64,000 nucleotides of DNA from Clostridioides difficile (GTDB lineage: Bacteria > Bacillota > Clostridia > Peptostreptococcales > Peptostreptococcaceae): positions 41,505 through 105,504 of the forward strand of contig NZ_OEZH01000043.1 of the NCBI RefSeq assembly GCF_900243075.1, read 5' to 3'. The notes below the pieces were generated by a model. It was not told where the DNA came from and did not search any database. It was given only the letters and a program-made list of their open reading frames with translations. Positions 27,609-35,430 of this stretch are shown piece after piece. The position numbers and the translations under genes were made by a program. How positions within the stretch are numbered: position 1 is the first letter of the stretch; every line of letters starts with the position of its first letter.

Positions 27609-28553
27609 ATGAAACTAATAACTCATGAACAAATTATATCATTAAACATTTCTCAGAAACAAGGATATGAGTGGATAAAAGAATCCTTTTTAACAAAGAA
27701 AGATTGTCAATTACCACCTAAAATAAGCATGGTAGAAGAAGGTCATGTATTTTACAATGTAATGCCATCATTAAATCATAACCATATGATTGGTGGAATA
27801 AAAATGGTTACAAGATTGCCAGGGAGAAATCCAAGTTTAAATTCAGATATATTTCTATATAATATGAAAGATGCTAAATTAAAGGCTATTTTGGATGGTA
27901 ATTATATTACAGCCTTTAGAACTGCTGCTGTGGCTGCTTTAGCGATTGATACTTTTGCTAAAAAAGACTTTAATACTATTGCTATTATGGGGTTAGGAGT
28001 AACTGCTTCTTCTATAATGAATATGCTTTTATATACCCTTAAGTATAGAAATATAAATATAAAGTTGCTTAGATATAAAGACCAGGCAGAGTCATTTATG
28101 CAAAAGTATGAAAATAATGGACAGTTTAGTTTTGAAATATGTGATACACATAAAGAACTTATTGTAGATTCAGATGTAGTTATTTCTACTGTGACATATA
28201 CAGATGAATATTTATCAGAATTTAAATGGTTTAAAAAAGGTGTTTTATTATTACCTGTACATGTTATGGGATTTGGAAATGTTGATTATCTATTTGACAA
28301 GGTATATTTCGATGATTATAATCATTTGAAACATCTAGAAAATATAGACAGATATAAGTATTCTTGTGAATTTCATGATGTTTTAAGTAAACAAGCTAAA
28401 GGAAGAGAAAATGATGATGAGAGAATAATATCTTACAATATAGGCTTGTCAATACATGATATATTATTTGCAAATAAAATTTACGAATTGTGTGAAACAC
28501 TAAATTGTGATGAAATAGAATTAAAAGAACCAAAAGAAAAATATTGGATGTAG
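27609..28553 (+). CDS. Ornithine cyclodeaminase/mu-crystallin family enzyme
   Basis: A 314-aa NAD(P)-dependent enzyme. The family pattern is clear: GGIKMVTRLPGRNP (Lys65), LKAILDGNYITAFRTAAVAALA (92-112), and the Rossmann turn IMGLGVTASS (126-135). Family members include ornithine cyclodeaminase, ketimine reductase, alanine dehydrogenases and SbnB, which makes diaminopropionate precursors. In this cluster it most likely provides an unusual amino or imino acid for the ATP-grasp enzyme. GGGAG precedes ATG 27609. The true substrate cannot be read from sequence. Confidence 0.88.
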   Translation: MKLITHEQIISLNISQKQGYEWIKESFLTKKDCQLPPKISMVEEGHVFYNVMPSLNHNHMIGGIKMVTRLPGRNPSLNSDIFLYNMKDAKLKAILDGNYITAFRTAAVAALAIDTFAKKDFNTIAIMGLGVTASSIMNMLLYTLKYRNINIKLLRYKDQAESFMQKYENNGQFSFEICDTHKELIVDSDVVISTVTYTDEYLSEFKWFKKGVLLLPVHVMGFGNVDYLFDKVYFDDYNHLKHLENIDRYKYSCEFHDVLSKQAKGRENDDERIISYNIGLSIHDILFANKIYELCETLNCDEIELKEPKEKYWM

Positions 28554-28568
28554 TTTATTTCCTTCATA

Positions 28569-28596
28569 TTGACAATAATTTATTGTAAGTTAGAAT
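28569..28596 (+). promoter_or_regulatory. Possible internal sigma-A promoter before the amino-sugar genes
   Basis: TTGACA at 28569-28574, a 16-base spacer, then TAGAAT at 28591-28596, about 50 bp before the ketoisomerase start. The -35 is perfect and the -10 matches 5 of 6. In AT-rich DNA this can arise by chance, but it lies in a 93-bp non-coding gap inside the cluster. Confidence 0.5.
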
Positions 28597-28646
28597 ATGA
28601 AGTAATATATTATTATAAAATTAGTATAAATAGGGTAGATAAATTT

Positions 28647-29054
28647 ATGGATAAGTATAATTTAATTAAGTTCGTATCTATTGGAAATGAAGATATAGGA
28701 AGTTTAGTTGCATTAGAATCAAATAAAGCAATACCTTTCGATATAAAGAGAGTTTATTATATATACGATGTACCAGACAATGTAAAGAGAGGATTTCATG
28801 CACACAAAAACTTGGAACAAGTACTAGTTTGCCTAAATGGAAGTGTGAAGATAAAATGTTATGATGGTGCAAAAGAGACTATATTCACTTTAAATAAAAA
28901 TGATGTTGGATTGTATGTAGGAACAGGAGTATGGCATGAGATGTTTGATTTTGATGAAAAAACTGTTTTAATTTCTATAGCATCTGAATATTATAATGAA
29001 GAAGATTACATTAGAGACTATGAAGAATTTTTAAAATATCTAAATAATATGTAG
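28647..29054 (+). CDS. dTDP-sugar 3,4-ketoisomerase (FdtA/QdtA/WxcM-like cupin)
   Basis: A 135-aa cupin. The signature KRGFHAHKNLEQVLVCLNG (residues 47-65) with catalytic His51 and His53 identifies the WxcM/FdtA/QdtA family. These convert dTDP-4-keto-6-deoxyglucose (the RmlB product) into a 3-keto-6-deoxy sugar. I start at ATG 28647 (MDKYNLIKF) after GGGTAG. The open frame upstream to 28569 is not protein-like and contains the candidate promoter. With the aminotransferase that follows, it predicts dTDP-3-amino-3,6-dideoxy-galactose or -glucose. FdtA and QdtA differ in C4 configuration, which I cannot decide from the sequence. Confidence 0.88.
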   Translation: MDKYNLIKFVSIGNEDIGSLVALESNKAIPFDIKRVYYIYDVPDNVKRGFHAHKNLEQVLVCLNGSVKIKCYDGAKETIFTLNKNDVGLYVGTGVWHEMFDFDEKTVLISIASEYYNEEDYIRDYEEFLKYLNNM

Positions 29055-29140
29055 TTATTGTACATCTAGGGATGTATTTTATTAATTAAATAGAGTTAAC
29101 ATAGCTATATGGAGAATAAATAGATGAGGATGTGACTTTA

Positions 29141-30232
29141 TTGTTGGTTAAATTTAATAATTTATTAAAACAGTTCCATATTCATAAAGAAGAATATGAA
29201 CAGAAGATTAAGGATGTAATGGAAAGTGGATATTATATCCTTGGAAATGAAGTAAAGTATTTTGAAGAAGAATTTGCTAGATATGTAGGTAGCAAATATT
29301 GTGTTGGTTTAGCCAGTGGTTTAGATGCACTGATAATTGCTTTTAGAGCATTAGGAATAAGTGAAGATGATGAAGTAATAGTGCAATCAAATACATATAT
29401 TGCCAGTGTTATGGGAATAAGTATAAATGGAGCAAAACCAGTATTTGTAGAACCAAACGAGTATTATAATATAGATTCATCGAAGATAGAAAGAAAGATA
29501 AATAGTAAAACAAAAGCTATACTAGTAGTACATTTATATGGTCAGGCAAGTAAAATGAAAGAGATACAAGAGTTATGTGAGAAATATAATTTGTATTTAA
29601 TTGAAGATTGTGCCCAATCTCATGGAGCTAAATATGATGGAAAAATGACGGGAACATTTGGTGATATAGGTTGTTTTAGTTTTTATCCAAGTAAAAATTT
29701 GGGTGCATTTGGAGATGCAGGGGCTATAGTAACTAGTAATGAGGAAATAGCTGATAAAGTGAAAATTCTTAGAAATTATGGGTCAGAAAAGCGATATTAT
29801 AATAAATTTGTCGGATATAATTCAAGATTGGACGAAATTCAGGCAGGTTTATTAAGAGTAAAACTTAAATATCTAAATGAAATTGAAATTGAAAAATCAA
29901 AAATCGCAGATAGATACCTTAATGAAATTAACAATCCAAAAGTTATACTTCCAAAGATAGAAAAGAATTGTACTCATGTATGGCATTTATTTGTTTTACA
30001 AGTTGAAAAACGAGATACATTTATGGAATACTTAAAGAAAAATGGTATAGAGTCTATAATACATTATCCAATACCACCACATTTATCTGAAGCATATGCA
30101 TATTTGGGATATAAAAAGAGGAGTTTTAATATAGCTGAGAATTATTCAGATAAAGTTGTCAGTATACCTTTATTCGTTGGTATGAAAGATGAAGAAATTA
30201 GCTATGTAATTAAGATTATAAATGAATATTAA
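29141..30232 (+). CDS. DegT/DnrJ-type sugar aminotransferase (FdtB/QdtB-like)
   Basis: A PLP-dependent sugar aminotransferase of about 363 aa. Motifs are [40 protein letters not shown], and [16 protein letters not shown], where the Lys at residue 185 carries PLP. The C-terminal [14 protein letters not shown] and HLFVLQV are also typical. It should aminate C3 of the keto sugar made by the preceding gene. The start is uncertain: no ATG fits. TTG 29141 lies 11 bases from GAGG and is my choice; GTG 29132 and TTG 29144 are alternatives. It is the last gene of the glycosylation cluster, followed by the flgB leader. Confidence 0.9.
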   Translation: MLVKFNNLLKQFHIHKEEYEQKIKDVMESGYYILGNEVKYFEEEFARYVGSKYCVGLASGLDALIIAFRALGISEDDEVIVQSNTYIASVMGISINGAKPVFVEPNEYYNIDSSKIERKINSKTKAILVVHLYGQASKMKEIQELCEKYNLYLIEDCAQSHGAKYDGKMTGTFGDIGCFSFYPSKNLGAFGDAGAIVTSNEEIADKVKILRNYGSEKRYYNKFVGYNSRLDEIQAGLLRVKLKYLNEIEIEKSKIADRYLNEINNPKVILPKIEKNCTHVWHLFVLQVEKRDTFMEYLKKNGIESIIHYPIPPHLSEAYAYLGYKKRSFNIAENYSDKVVSIPLFVGMKDEEISYVIKIINEY

Positions 30233-30456
30233 ACGAATTATAATAACATTATAAATAATTTTTTATATATAGTTTATTTAAAAATTATTAATTAATATTT
30301 TTAGATATTGATATATTATACAAATAAAATTGAAATATATGGAAAAATATAGAAAAATAATTTATTGTAAAATTGTAGAATATAGTATTTATAATCTGTA
30401 TAATTAATAATAACTAACTTTTAAAAACAAAATATTTAAGTATACATAAAAAATTA

Positions 30457-30485
30457 TTTAAAAAATTTGTTATTTATTGTATACT
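30457..30485 (+). promoter_or_regulatory. Likely sigma-A promoter of the early flagellar (flgB) operon
   Basis: TTTAAA at 30457-30462, a 17-base spacer, then TATACT at 30480-30485. A start near 30493 would give a leader of about 496 bases before the flgB ATG and place the riboswitch at the 5' end of the RNA. That agrees with the very long leader I remember for this operon. An inverted repeat TTAAGTATACA/TGTATACTTAA (30436-30446 and 30478-30488) overlaps the -10. It is a possible operator. Confidence 0.6.
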
Positions 30486-30501
30486 TAAGGTAAACTGAAT
30501 A

Positions 30502-30648
30502 GGCAAAACTAGAGAAATCTAGTGACGCAAAGCTATAGGGACTAAGGTTTGTATACACAAGCTATGTCAGCCAGTTGCCAAAAAGAGTTTTAAGTATATT
30601 GTATACATAGAATTAGTCGAAAATGACTGCCTTTTTGGCAGTCATTTT
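30502..30648 (+). promoter_or_regulatory. c-di-GMP-I (GEMM) riboswitch controlling the flgB operon
   Basis: The aptamer at 30502-30579 is closed by GGCA/TGCC. It contains the class I signatures GTGACGCAAAGC and AGGGACTAAGG, and the CAGCCAGTTGCC 3' strand. The expression platform is visible. TGCCAAAAAG (30576-30585) is the exact reverse complement of CTTTTTGGCA (30631-30640) and can form an anti-terminator. Folding of the aptamer uses TGCC and frees the terminator hairpin at 30620-30648. Ligand binding should therefore stop transcription, an OFF switch that lowers motility at high c-di-GMP. Confidence 0.95.
30620..30648 (+). terminator. Riboswitch-controlled terminator
   Basis: AATGACTGCC pairs with GGCAGTCATT around TTTTT, followed by a TTTGTTG stretch. 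Its stem shares bases with the anti-terminator strand 30631-30640, so it forms only when the c-di-GMP aptamer is folded. Confidence 0.88.
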
Positions 30649-30738
30649 GTTGCGAAAGTTTACTTTATTACAGTAGAAAATATAAATGATAACATATTTT
30701 ACTAATTATAAGTAAAAATAAAGATAAATTATTTAAAA

Positions 30739-30936
30739 AAGTTGCTATTTTACAAAAAAAGAGCAACTTTACGAAGAAATATTTAAATACATATTAAAAT
30801 TTTTTTTATTTTCATTGGGGTTTATTACAAAAAAGATTTGTTTTCTTACTAAAAGAATAAATTATTATATTAATACAATAGAAATGTAATAAATTTAGAG
30901 AGGTAAAGAAGTCATTTTTTTGTAATATAGCAACTT
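30739..30936. repeat. Invertible 'flagellar switch' with 21-22-bp inverted repeats
   Basis: The left repeat at 30739-30760 and the right repeat at 30915-30936 are inverted copies. They are identical except for one base (GCTATTTTAC versus GCTATATTAC). They enclose 154 bp without a gene, between the riboswitch and flgB. This matches the phase-variable element known in C. difficile, inverted by a tyrosine recombinase (RecV) encoded elsewhere. Inversion changes the leader RNA after transcription has started and turns the operon on or off. I cannot tell which orientation is present here. Confidence 0.93.
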
Positions 30937-30988
30937 CAACTTTAATCACTAAATATAGTAAATAAATATATTTTGAGGAGGAGTGAGT

Positions 30989-31306
30989 ATGAATACATAT
31001 GATATTATAAAAATGGGATTAGATGCAACTAATCTAAGAAGTCAGACAATAGCGAATAATATAGCAAACATAAATACTGAAGGCTACAAAAAACATTACA
31101 TAACTTTTGAAGAAACATTAAATGATGCCATGCCAAAAATAGAAGAAAAAACAGACAATTCTAAAGGTTTAAGAGTGGATGGCAATAATGTTGATATAGA
31201 AGAAGAAAAAGTAAATCAAGCAATGACAACATTACAATATAATGCTTTGATAGGTTTTGCAAATGGTAAAATAGCAATGACCAAATCAATAATAAGTGGG
31301 AGGTAA
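30989..31306 (+). CDS. flgB: FlgB, proximal rod protein
   Basis: First rod component, 105 aa. The N-terminal rod motif is TIANNIANINTEGYKKHYITF. The C-terminal helix MTTLQYNALIGFANGKIAM is family-like. GAGGAGGAGTG precedes ATG 30989. It is the first gene of a roughly 24-kb early operon and lies about 50 bp downstream of the invertible switch. Confidence 0.96.
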   Translation: MNTYDIIKMGLDATNLRSQTIANNIANINTEGYKKHYITFEETLNDAMPKIEEKTDNSKGLRVDGNNVDIEEEKVNQAMTTLQYNALIGFANGKIAMTKSIISGR

Positions 31307-31313
31307 TTAGAAG

Positions 31314-31718
31314 ATGAGTGTGTTCAGTGGGATGAGAATCTCTGCTAGTGGATTAACAGCAGAAAGTTTGAAAATGGATATCATATCATCCAATGTAGCT
31401 AATATAAATGCTACAAGAGGTCCAAATGGAGAAGCATACAGACGAAAAGTCGTTTCATTTGAAGAAAACTATGACAATAAATTAGGAATGTTAGGAGTAA
31501 AAGTCACATCTGTTGAAGATGACAAATCACCTCTTAAAGAAGTATATAACCCAGCTCATCCAGATGCGAAGCCAAACGGATATGTAGAGTATCCAAATGT
31601 AAATATATTGGTTGAAATGACAGATTTAATAACAGCTTCACGAGCATATGAATCTAACATAGATACATTAAACGCTCAGAAGTCTATGATATCAAAAGCT
31701 TTGGAAATAGGAAAGTAG
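31314..31718 (+). CDS. flgC: FlgC, proximal rod protein
   Basis: Rod component of 134 aa. The N-terminus SGMRISASGLTAESLKMDII is followed by SSNVANINATRGPNGEAYRR, and the C-terminal motif is ASRAYESNIDTLNAQKSMI. AGGTAATTAGAAG lies upstream of ATG 31314. It follows flgB by 7 bp and precedes fliE, the standard order. Confidence 0.97.
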   Translation: MSVFSGMRISASGLTAESLKMDIISSNVANINATRGPNGEAYRRKVVSFEENYDNKLGMLGVKVTSVEDDKSPLKEVYNPAHPDAKPNGYVEYPNVNILVEMTDLITASRAYESNIDTLNAQKSMISKALEIGK

Positions 31719-31727
31719 GGATAAATT

Positions 31728-32045
31728 ATGCCAATCACACAAATTAACAATTTGATACAAGGTGCAAAGTTAGATAATTTAACTGGAGAAACTAAATCAT
31801 TAAACCTTAATAATGAAGAAGAAAAAAAGAACTTTGAAGATGTAATAAAAGACACTATAGATAAAGTTAATTTTCAACAAGTGACAGCAGACAATATGAA
31901 AGAAAAATTTATAAAAGGCGAAGATGTTTCTATGCATGAAGTTATGTTAATAGGTCAAGAAGCACAACTATCTATGCAATATTTAATAGAAGTTAGAAAT
32001 AAGATTCATGATGCATATCAAGAAATGAATAAAGTACAAATTTAG
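31728..32045 (+). CDS. fliE: FliE, MS-ring/rod adapter
   Basis: A 105-aa adapter joining the MS ring (FliF) to the rod. The C-terminal half carries the family pattern: FEDVIKDTIDKVNFQQVTAD, then KGEDVSMHEVMLIGQEAQLS and the final RNKIHDAYQEMNKVQI. It lies between flgC and fliF with short gaps. Confidence 0.95.
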   Translation: MPITQINNLIQGAKLDNLTGETKSLNLNNEEEKKNFEDVIKDTIDKVNFQQVTADNMKEKFIKGEDVSMHEVMLIGQEAQLSMQYLIEVRNKIHDAYQEMNKVQI

Positions 32046-32069
32046 CCTTTTGAACAGGAGTAATAATCA

Positions 32070-33620
32070 ATGATAGCCAGTTTTAAAAATAAGATTAAGG
32101 AGCAAGTTGCTAAATCTAGGACAAAGATAAGTTCTCTAAAAAAGGGAACTAAGATAGCATTAGGTATAGGGATTATTGCTATATGTTTAGCACTAGTATT
32201 TACAGCAATATCTGCAAGTAAAAATAAGTATGCAGTCTTATTTTCAGAACTAGATGTTCAAGATGCTGCAGATATATCAGCAGAGTTAGAGTCTAGAAAG
32301 ATAGATACTAAGGTAAAGGGAAGTACAATCTATGTACCTAGAACAGAAGTTGATAAGTTAAGACTGGAGTTAGCACCAAGTCTTACCGGTGGTTCTAAAG
32401 GATTTGCACTAATGGATGATAGTTCATCAATAGGGCTTACTGATGAAGAGTTTCAAATTAAGAAACAAAGAATGATGCAAGGTGAAATAGAAAAAACAAT
32501 CAAGAGTTTTCCACAAGTGGAAGATACTAGAGTACATATAACATTTGGAGAGTCATCAGTATTTGAGAAGGAAGCTGTTCCAGGAAGTGCAGCAGTTTAT
32601 TTGATGTTAAAGCCAGGAACAACTTTAGAGAAAAATCAAATAAAATCGGTTATGGCACTTATATCAGGAAGTGTCACAAATATACCAGAGAAAAATGTTC
32701 AGGTCATTGATAACAAAATGAATTTATTATCTGAAGGTATTTTAGATGATGAAGAAGTTGATGCAAATAATCAACCAATAAATAGTGGTATTAGTGTTGA
32801 TAAAAATAAGGCGTCTGAACAAGCATTAAATAAAGAACTAGAAAAGTCTATTTTAGAAATGCTAGAGCCAATATTTGGTACAGGAAAAGTAAAAGCCACA
32901 GTAAATGCTGATTTAAGTTTTAATACAGCTGAAAAAACTGAAATAAAAATTGACCCTGATAAAGTTGCTATAAAGGAAACTAGGTCGAAAAATTCATCTA
33001 AATCTGCTACAAATAATGTTCAAGGTGTAGATGCTAACATGAATAACCAAGGAAATAACAATGGTACTAATACAGAAGATAGTTTAGATGAGAGTTTTGA
33101 GTATGAAACAGGTAAGATTGAAACTCATACTATAGTTGCGCCTGGAGAACTTAACAGACTGACAGCTTCTGTTGCGATAGATGGAAAAATAGCTAAAGGT
33201 GTTCAAGCTGATGTAGAAGATATTGTTAATAATGCTATAGGTATGGATGGAGCGAGGGGAGATACTCTTAGTGTTGTTTCAATGGTATTTGACCCAAAAG
33301 GGAAGGCAGAAGCTAAACAAGAGCTGGAAGAGATTAAGAAAGATGGATTTAAAAAGAACATAATAAAAGCAGTTATTGGAGTAGTGGCAGTGGTAGCAGT
33401 TGGTACTATTGGATACTTAATATATAAGAAGAGAAGTGAACAAGAAGATATGGATTATGAAGATGAAGAGTATAGTTCTAAATCTGATTCTATTGATAGG
33501 AAAGATAATCCTCTATTAGGAGATGACCCAGAATTGACATTAGAGGAAGCTGTTAAAATGTATGCAGAAGAAAAGCCAGACCAAGTAACAGAGATAATAA
33601 AGACTTGGTTAAATGAGTAA
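32070..33620 (+). CDS. fliF: FliF, MS-ring protein
   Basis: Integral membrane ring on which the basal body is built. It is 516 aa, with a first membrane segment at about residues 25-47 (KIALGIGIIAICLALVFTAI) and a second at about 430-452 (AVIGVVAVVAVGTIGYLIY). Between them are ring-building domains with the YAVLFSELDVQDAADISAEL and AAVYLMLKPG motifs. A flexible Asn/Ser-rich insert lies near 300-340. The C-terminal LEEAVKMYAEEKPDQVTEII tail binds FliG. GGAG precedes ATG 32070. Confidence 0.97.
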   Translation: MIASFKNKIKEQVAKSRTKISSLKKGTKIALGIGIIAICLALVFTAISASKNKYAVLFSELDVQDAADISAELESRKIDTKVKGSTIYVPRTEVDKLRLELAPSLTGGSKGFALMDDSSSIGLTDEEFQIKKQRMMQGEIEKTIKSFPQVEDTRVHITFGESSVFEKEAVPGSAAVYLMLKPGTTLEKNQIKSVMALISGSVTNIPEKNVQVIDNKMNLLSEGILDDEEVDANNQPINSGISVDKNKASEQALNKELEKSILEMLEPIFGTGKVKATVNADLSFNTAEKTEIKIDPDKVAIKETRSKNSSKSATNNVQGVDANMNNQGNNNGTNTEDSLDESFEYETGKIETHTIVAPGELNRLTASVAIDGKIAKGVQADVEDIVNNAIGMDGARGDTLSVVSMVFDPKGKAEAKQELEEIKKDGFKKNIIKAVIGVVAVVAVGTIGYLIYKKRSEQEDMDYEDEEYSSKSDSIDRKDNPLLGDDPELTLEEAVKMYAEEKPDQVTEIIKTWLNE

Positions 33621-33632
33621 GGGGGATAGAAC

Positions 33633-34703
33633 GTGTCCACGGAAATTACAAATGTTAATGCGTTTGACTTAAGTGATATAAGTGAAAGTGATAAGAATGA
33701 GAAGGTAGAAGGTGAGGGTTTAAAAAAAGCTGCTGTATTATTAATGACATTAGGTCCAACTGTGTCTAGTGATATAATAAAAAGTCTACCTGATAAACAA
33801 GTTCAAAAAATAGGTTTGGAAATTGCAAATATTTCTTCAATAGCTTCAAAAGAAAGAAGAGAAATCTTAAAAGAGTTTGTAGAAATAAATAGAGCAAAAG
33901 ATTATGTTATAGAAGGTGGGCTTGAATATGCAAGAGAGTTGTTAAGTAATGCTTTGGGAAATTCTAAAGCAAATAAATTACTTGAAGGTATATCAATAAA
34001 TACAAGTACAAAGCCTTTTAAACATATTATAAAACTAGATGTAAAGAAAATATTAGAAATACTTAGAGATGAAAGTGCACAAACTATAGCCGTTTTACTT
34101 GCACATATGGAGCCAGAAAATGGGGCAGAAGTTTTATCATATTTAGATTTTGATTTACAAAATGAAGTAGCTATGAGAATAAGTTCAATGGGTTCAATAT
34201 CTCCAGAAGTGATAAAAGTAATTGAAAGTTCATTAGAAGATAAATTACATTCAATAAGTGGTGATGATTTTAAAGATTATGGGGGAGTATCTACTTTAGT
34301 CCAAATATTGATTAACTCTGATAGAAAAACAGAAAAGAATATTTTGGGAACTATTGAAGAACAAGACCCAGCTTTAGCAGCTCAAATTAAATCTCACATA
34401 TTTGTCTTTGAAGATATTGTTAAGCTGGATGATATAAGTATACAAAAAGTGCTAAAAGAAGTAACTATGAAGGATTTAGTATATGCATTAAAAGGTGTGG
34501 ATGATGAGATTTCAGATGCCATATATAGAAATCAATCTTCTAGAGCAGCAGATGCACTTAAAGAAGAAATGGAAATGGTTGGTGTCATAAAGGTTACACA
34601 GGTTGAGGCTGCTCAACAAAAGATAGTAAATAGTGTAAGAAAACTTGAAAGAGAAGGTGCTATAACTATTGTAAGGAATTTTGGTGATGACTTTGTTGAG
34701 TAA
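33633..34703 (+). CDS. fliG: FliG, motor switch protein
   Basis: C-ring subunit that contacts FliF and the MotA stator. It is 356 aa and starts at GTG 33633 behind GGGGGAT. The N-terminal FliF-binding domain includes KKAAVLLMTLGPTVSSDIIK, the middle domain has the EHPQ-like HMEPENGAEVLSYL, and the C-terminal torque region has DDISIQKVLKEVTMKDLVYA. Its end overlaps the fliH start region by 17 bp. Confidence 0.97.
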   Translation: MSTEITNVNAFDLSDISESDKNEKVEGEGLKKAAVLLMTLGPTVSSDIIKSLPDKQVQKIGLEIANISSIASKERREILKEFVEINRAKDYVIEGGLEYARELLSNALGNSKANKLLEGISINTSTKPFKHIIKLDVKKILEILRDESAQTIAVLLAHMEPENGAEVLSYLDFDLQNEVAMRISSMGSISPEVIKVIESSLEDKLHSISGDDFKDYGGVSTLVQILINSDRKTEKNILGTIEEQDPALAAQIKSHIFVFEDIVKLDDISIQKVLKEVTMKDLVYALKGVDDEISDAIYRNQSSRAADALKEEMEMVGVIKVTQVEAAQQKIVNSVRKLEREGAITIVRNFGDDFVE

Positions 34704-35427
34704 TAAGATTATTAAAAATAAAAAAGCATCATATAAAGGAGTGCTAGATTTAACCATAATAGATAAAGCTAGAGTGGGAGAATCAAACATAAATAAAGAA
34801 AAAGATTGTAGATTTAGGGATGAGGTAATAAAAGAAGCTATAGAATCTGCTGAGATAAAAAAGAATGAGATATTAGAAGAAGCAAGAACAAATGCACAAA
34901 ATATAGAAAAACAAGCATATGAAAAAGGGTATAGTCAAGGTCAAAAAAATGGATATGAGGATGGATATAAAGAGTCATATGATGAATATACCCAAAAAGC
35001 TAAAGATGAAGCAGATTTTATAAAAAATCAGGCAAATTTAATCTTATTACAAGCTAATGAGAAGATGACTGAGTACATAAAAGAAAAAAATAAAGAGATT
35101 ATAAGACTTGCTATTAATATGGCAAGTTCTGTTCTAAAAAAGCACTTTGAAGATGAAGAATCTATGAGTGATTTATTAAAGCAAATTATTCAAGATTATG
35201 AAGGAAGTAGTTCATTTATAGTAAGATGTAATTCTTTCTATAAAGATAATATAGAAAAAGAATTTGAATTATTTAAGGAAGAAACATCATTAAAATCAAG
35301 TGTATTTGTTATTGCAGATGATAGCATAGATAAAGGGAATGCTATTATACAAAAGGAAAATGGAAGAATAATAGTTGGTATCGATTGTGCTATAGAAAAA
35401 CTAAAAGAAGAATTGCTTGGTGAATAA
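34687..35427 (+). CDS. fliH: FliH, negative regulator of the export ATPase
   Basis: Stator-like partner of FliI, 246 aa from ATG 34687. I chose this start because AAGGA lies 9 bases upstream inside fliG; TTG 34681 is an alternative. The protein has a charged coiled-coil centre (EAIESAEIKKNEILEEARTN). Gly-rich GYSQGQKNGYEDGYKESY repeats follow, the FliH-typical GxxxG pattern. The C-terminal domain is similar to V-ATPase E subunits. It is coupled to fliG by overlap and to fliI by a 3-bp gap. Confidence 0.92.
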   Translation: MTLLSNKIIKNKKASYKGVLDLTIIDKARVGESNINKEKDCRFRDEVIKEAIESAEIKKNEILEEARTNAQNIEKQAYEKGYSQGQKNGYEDGYKESYDEYTQKAKDEADFIKNQANLILLQANEKMTEYIKEKNKEIIRLAINMASSVLKKHFEDEESMSDLLKQIIQDYEGSSSFIVRCNSFYKDNIEKEFELFKEETSLKSSVFVIADDSIDKGNAIIQKENGRIIVGIDCAIEKLKEELLGE

Positions 35428-35430
35428 AGT

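Noticed and set aside
30300..30400. Possible repeated element: AATAATTTATTGTAA occurs here and near 28575
   Set aside because: The shared stretch is short and AT-only, with flanks that diverge at once. Coincidence in AT-rich DNA is enough.
30739..30936. IS or transposon ends
   Set aside because: The inverted repeats enclose only 154 non-coding bases and sit in the flgB leader. This is the invertible switch rather than a mobile element.
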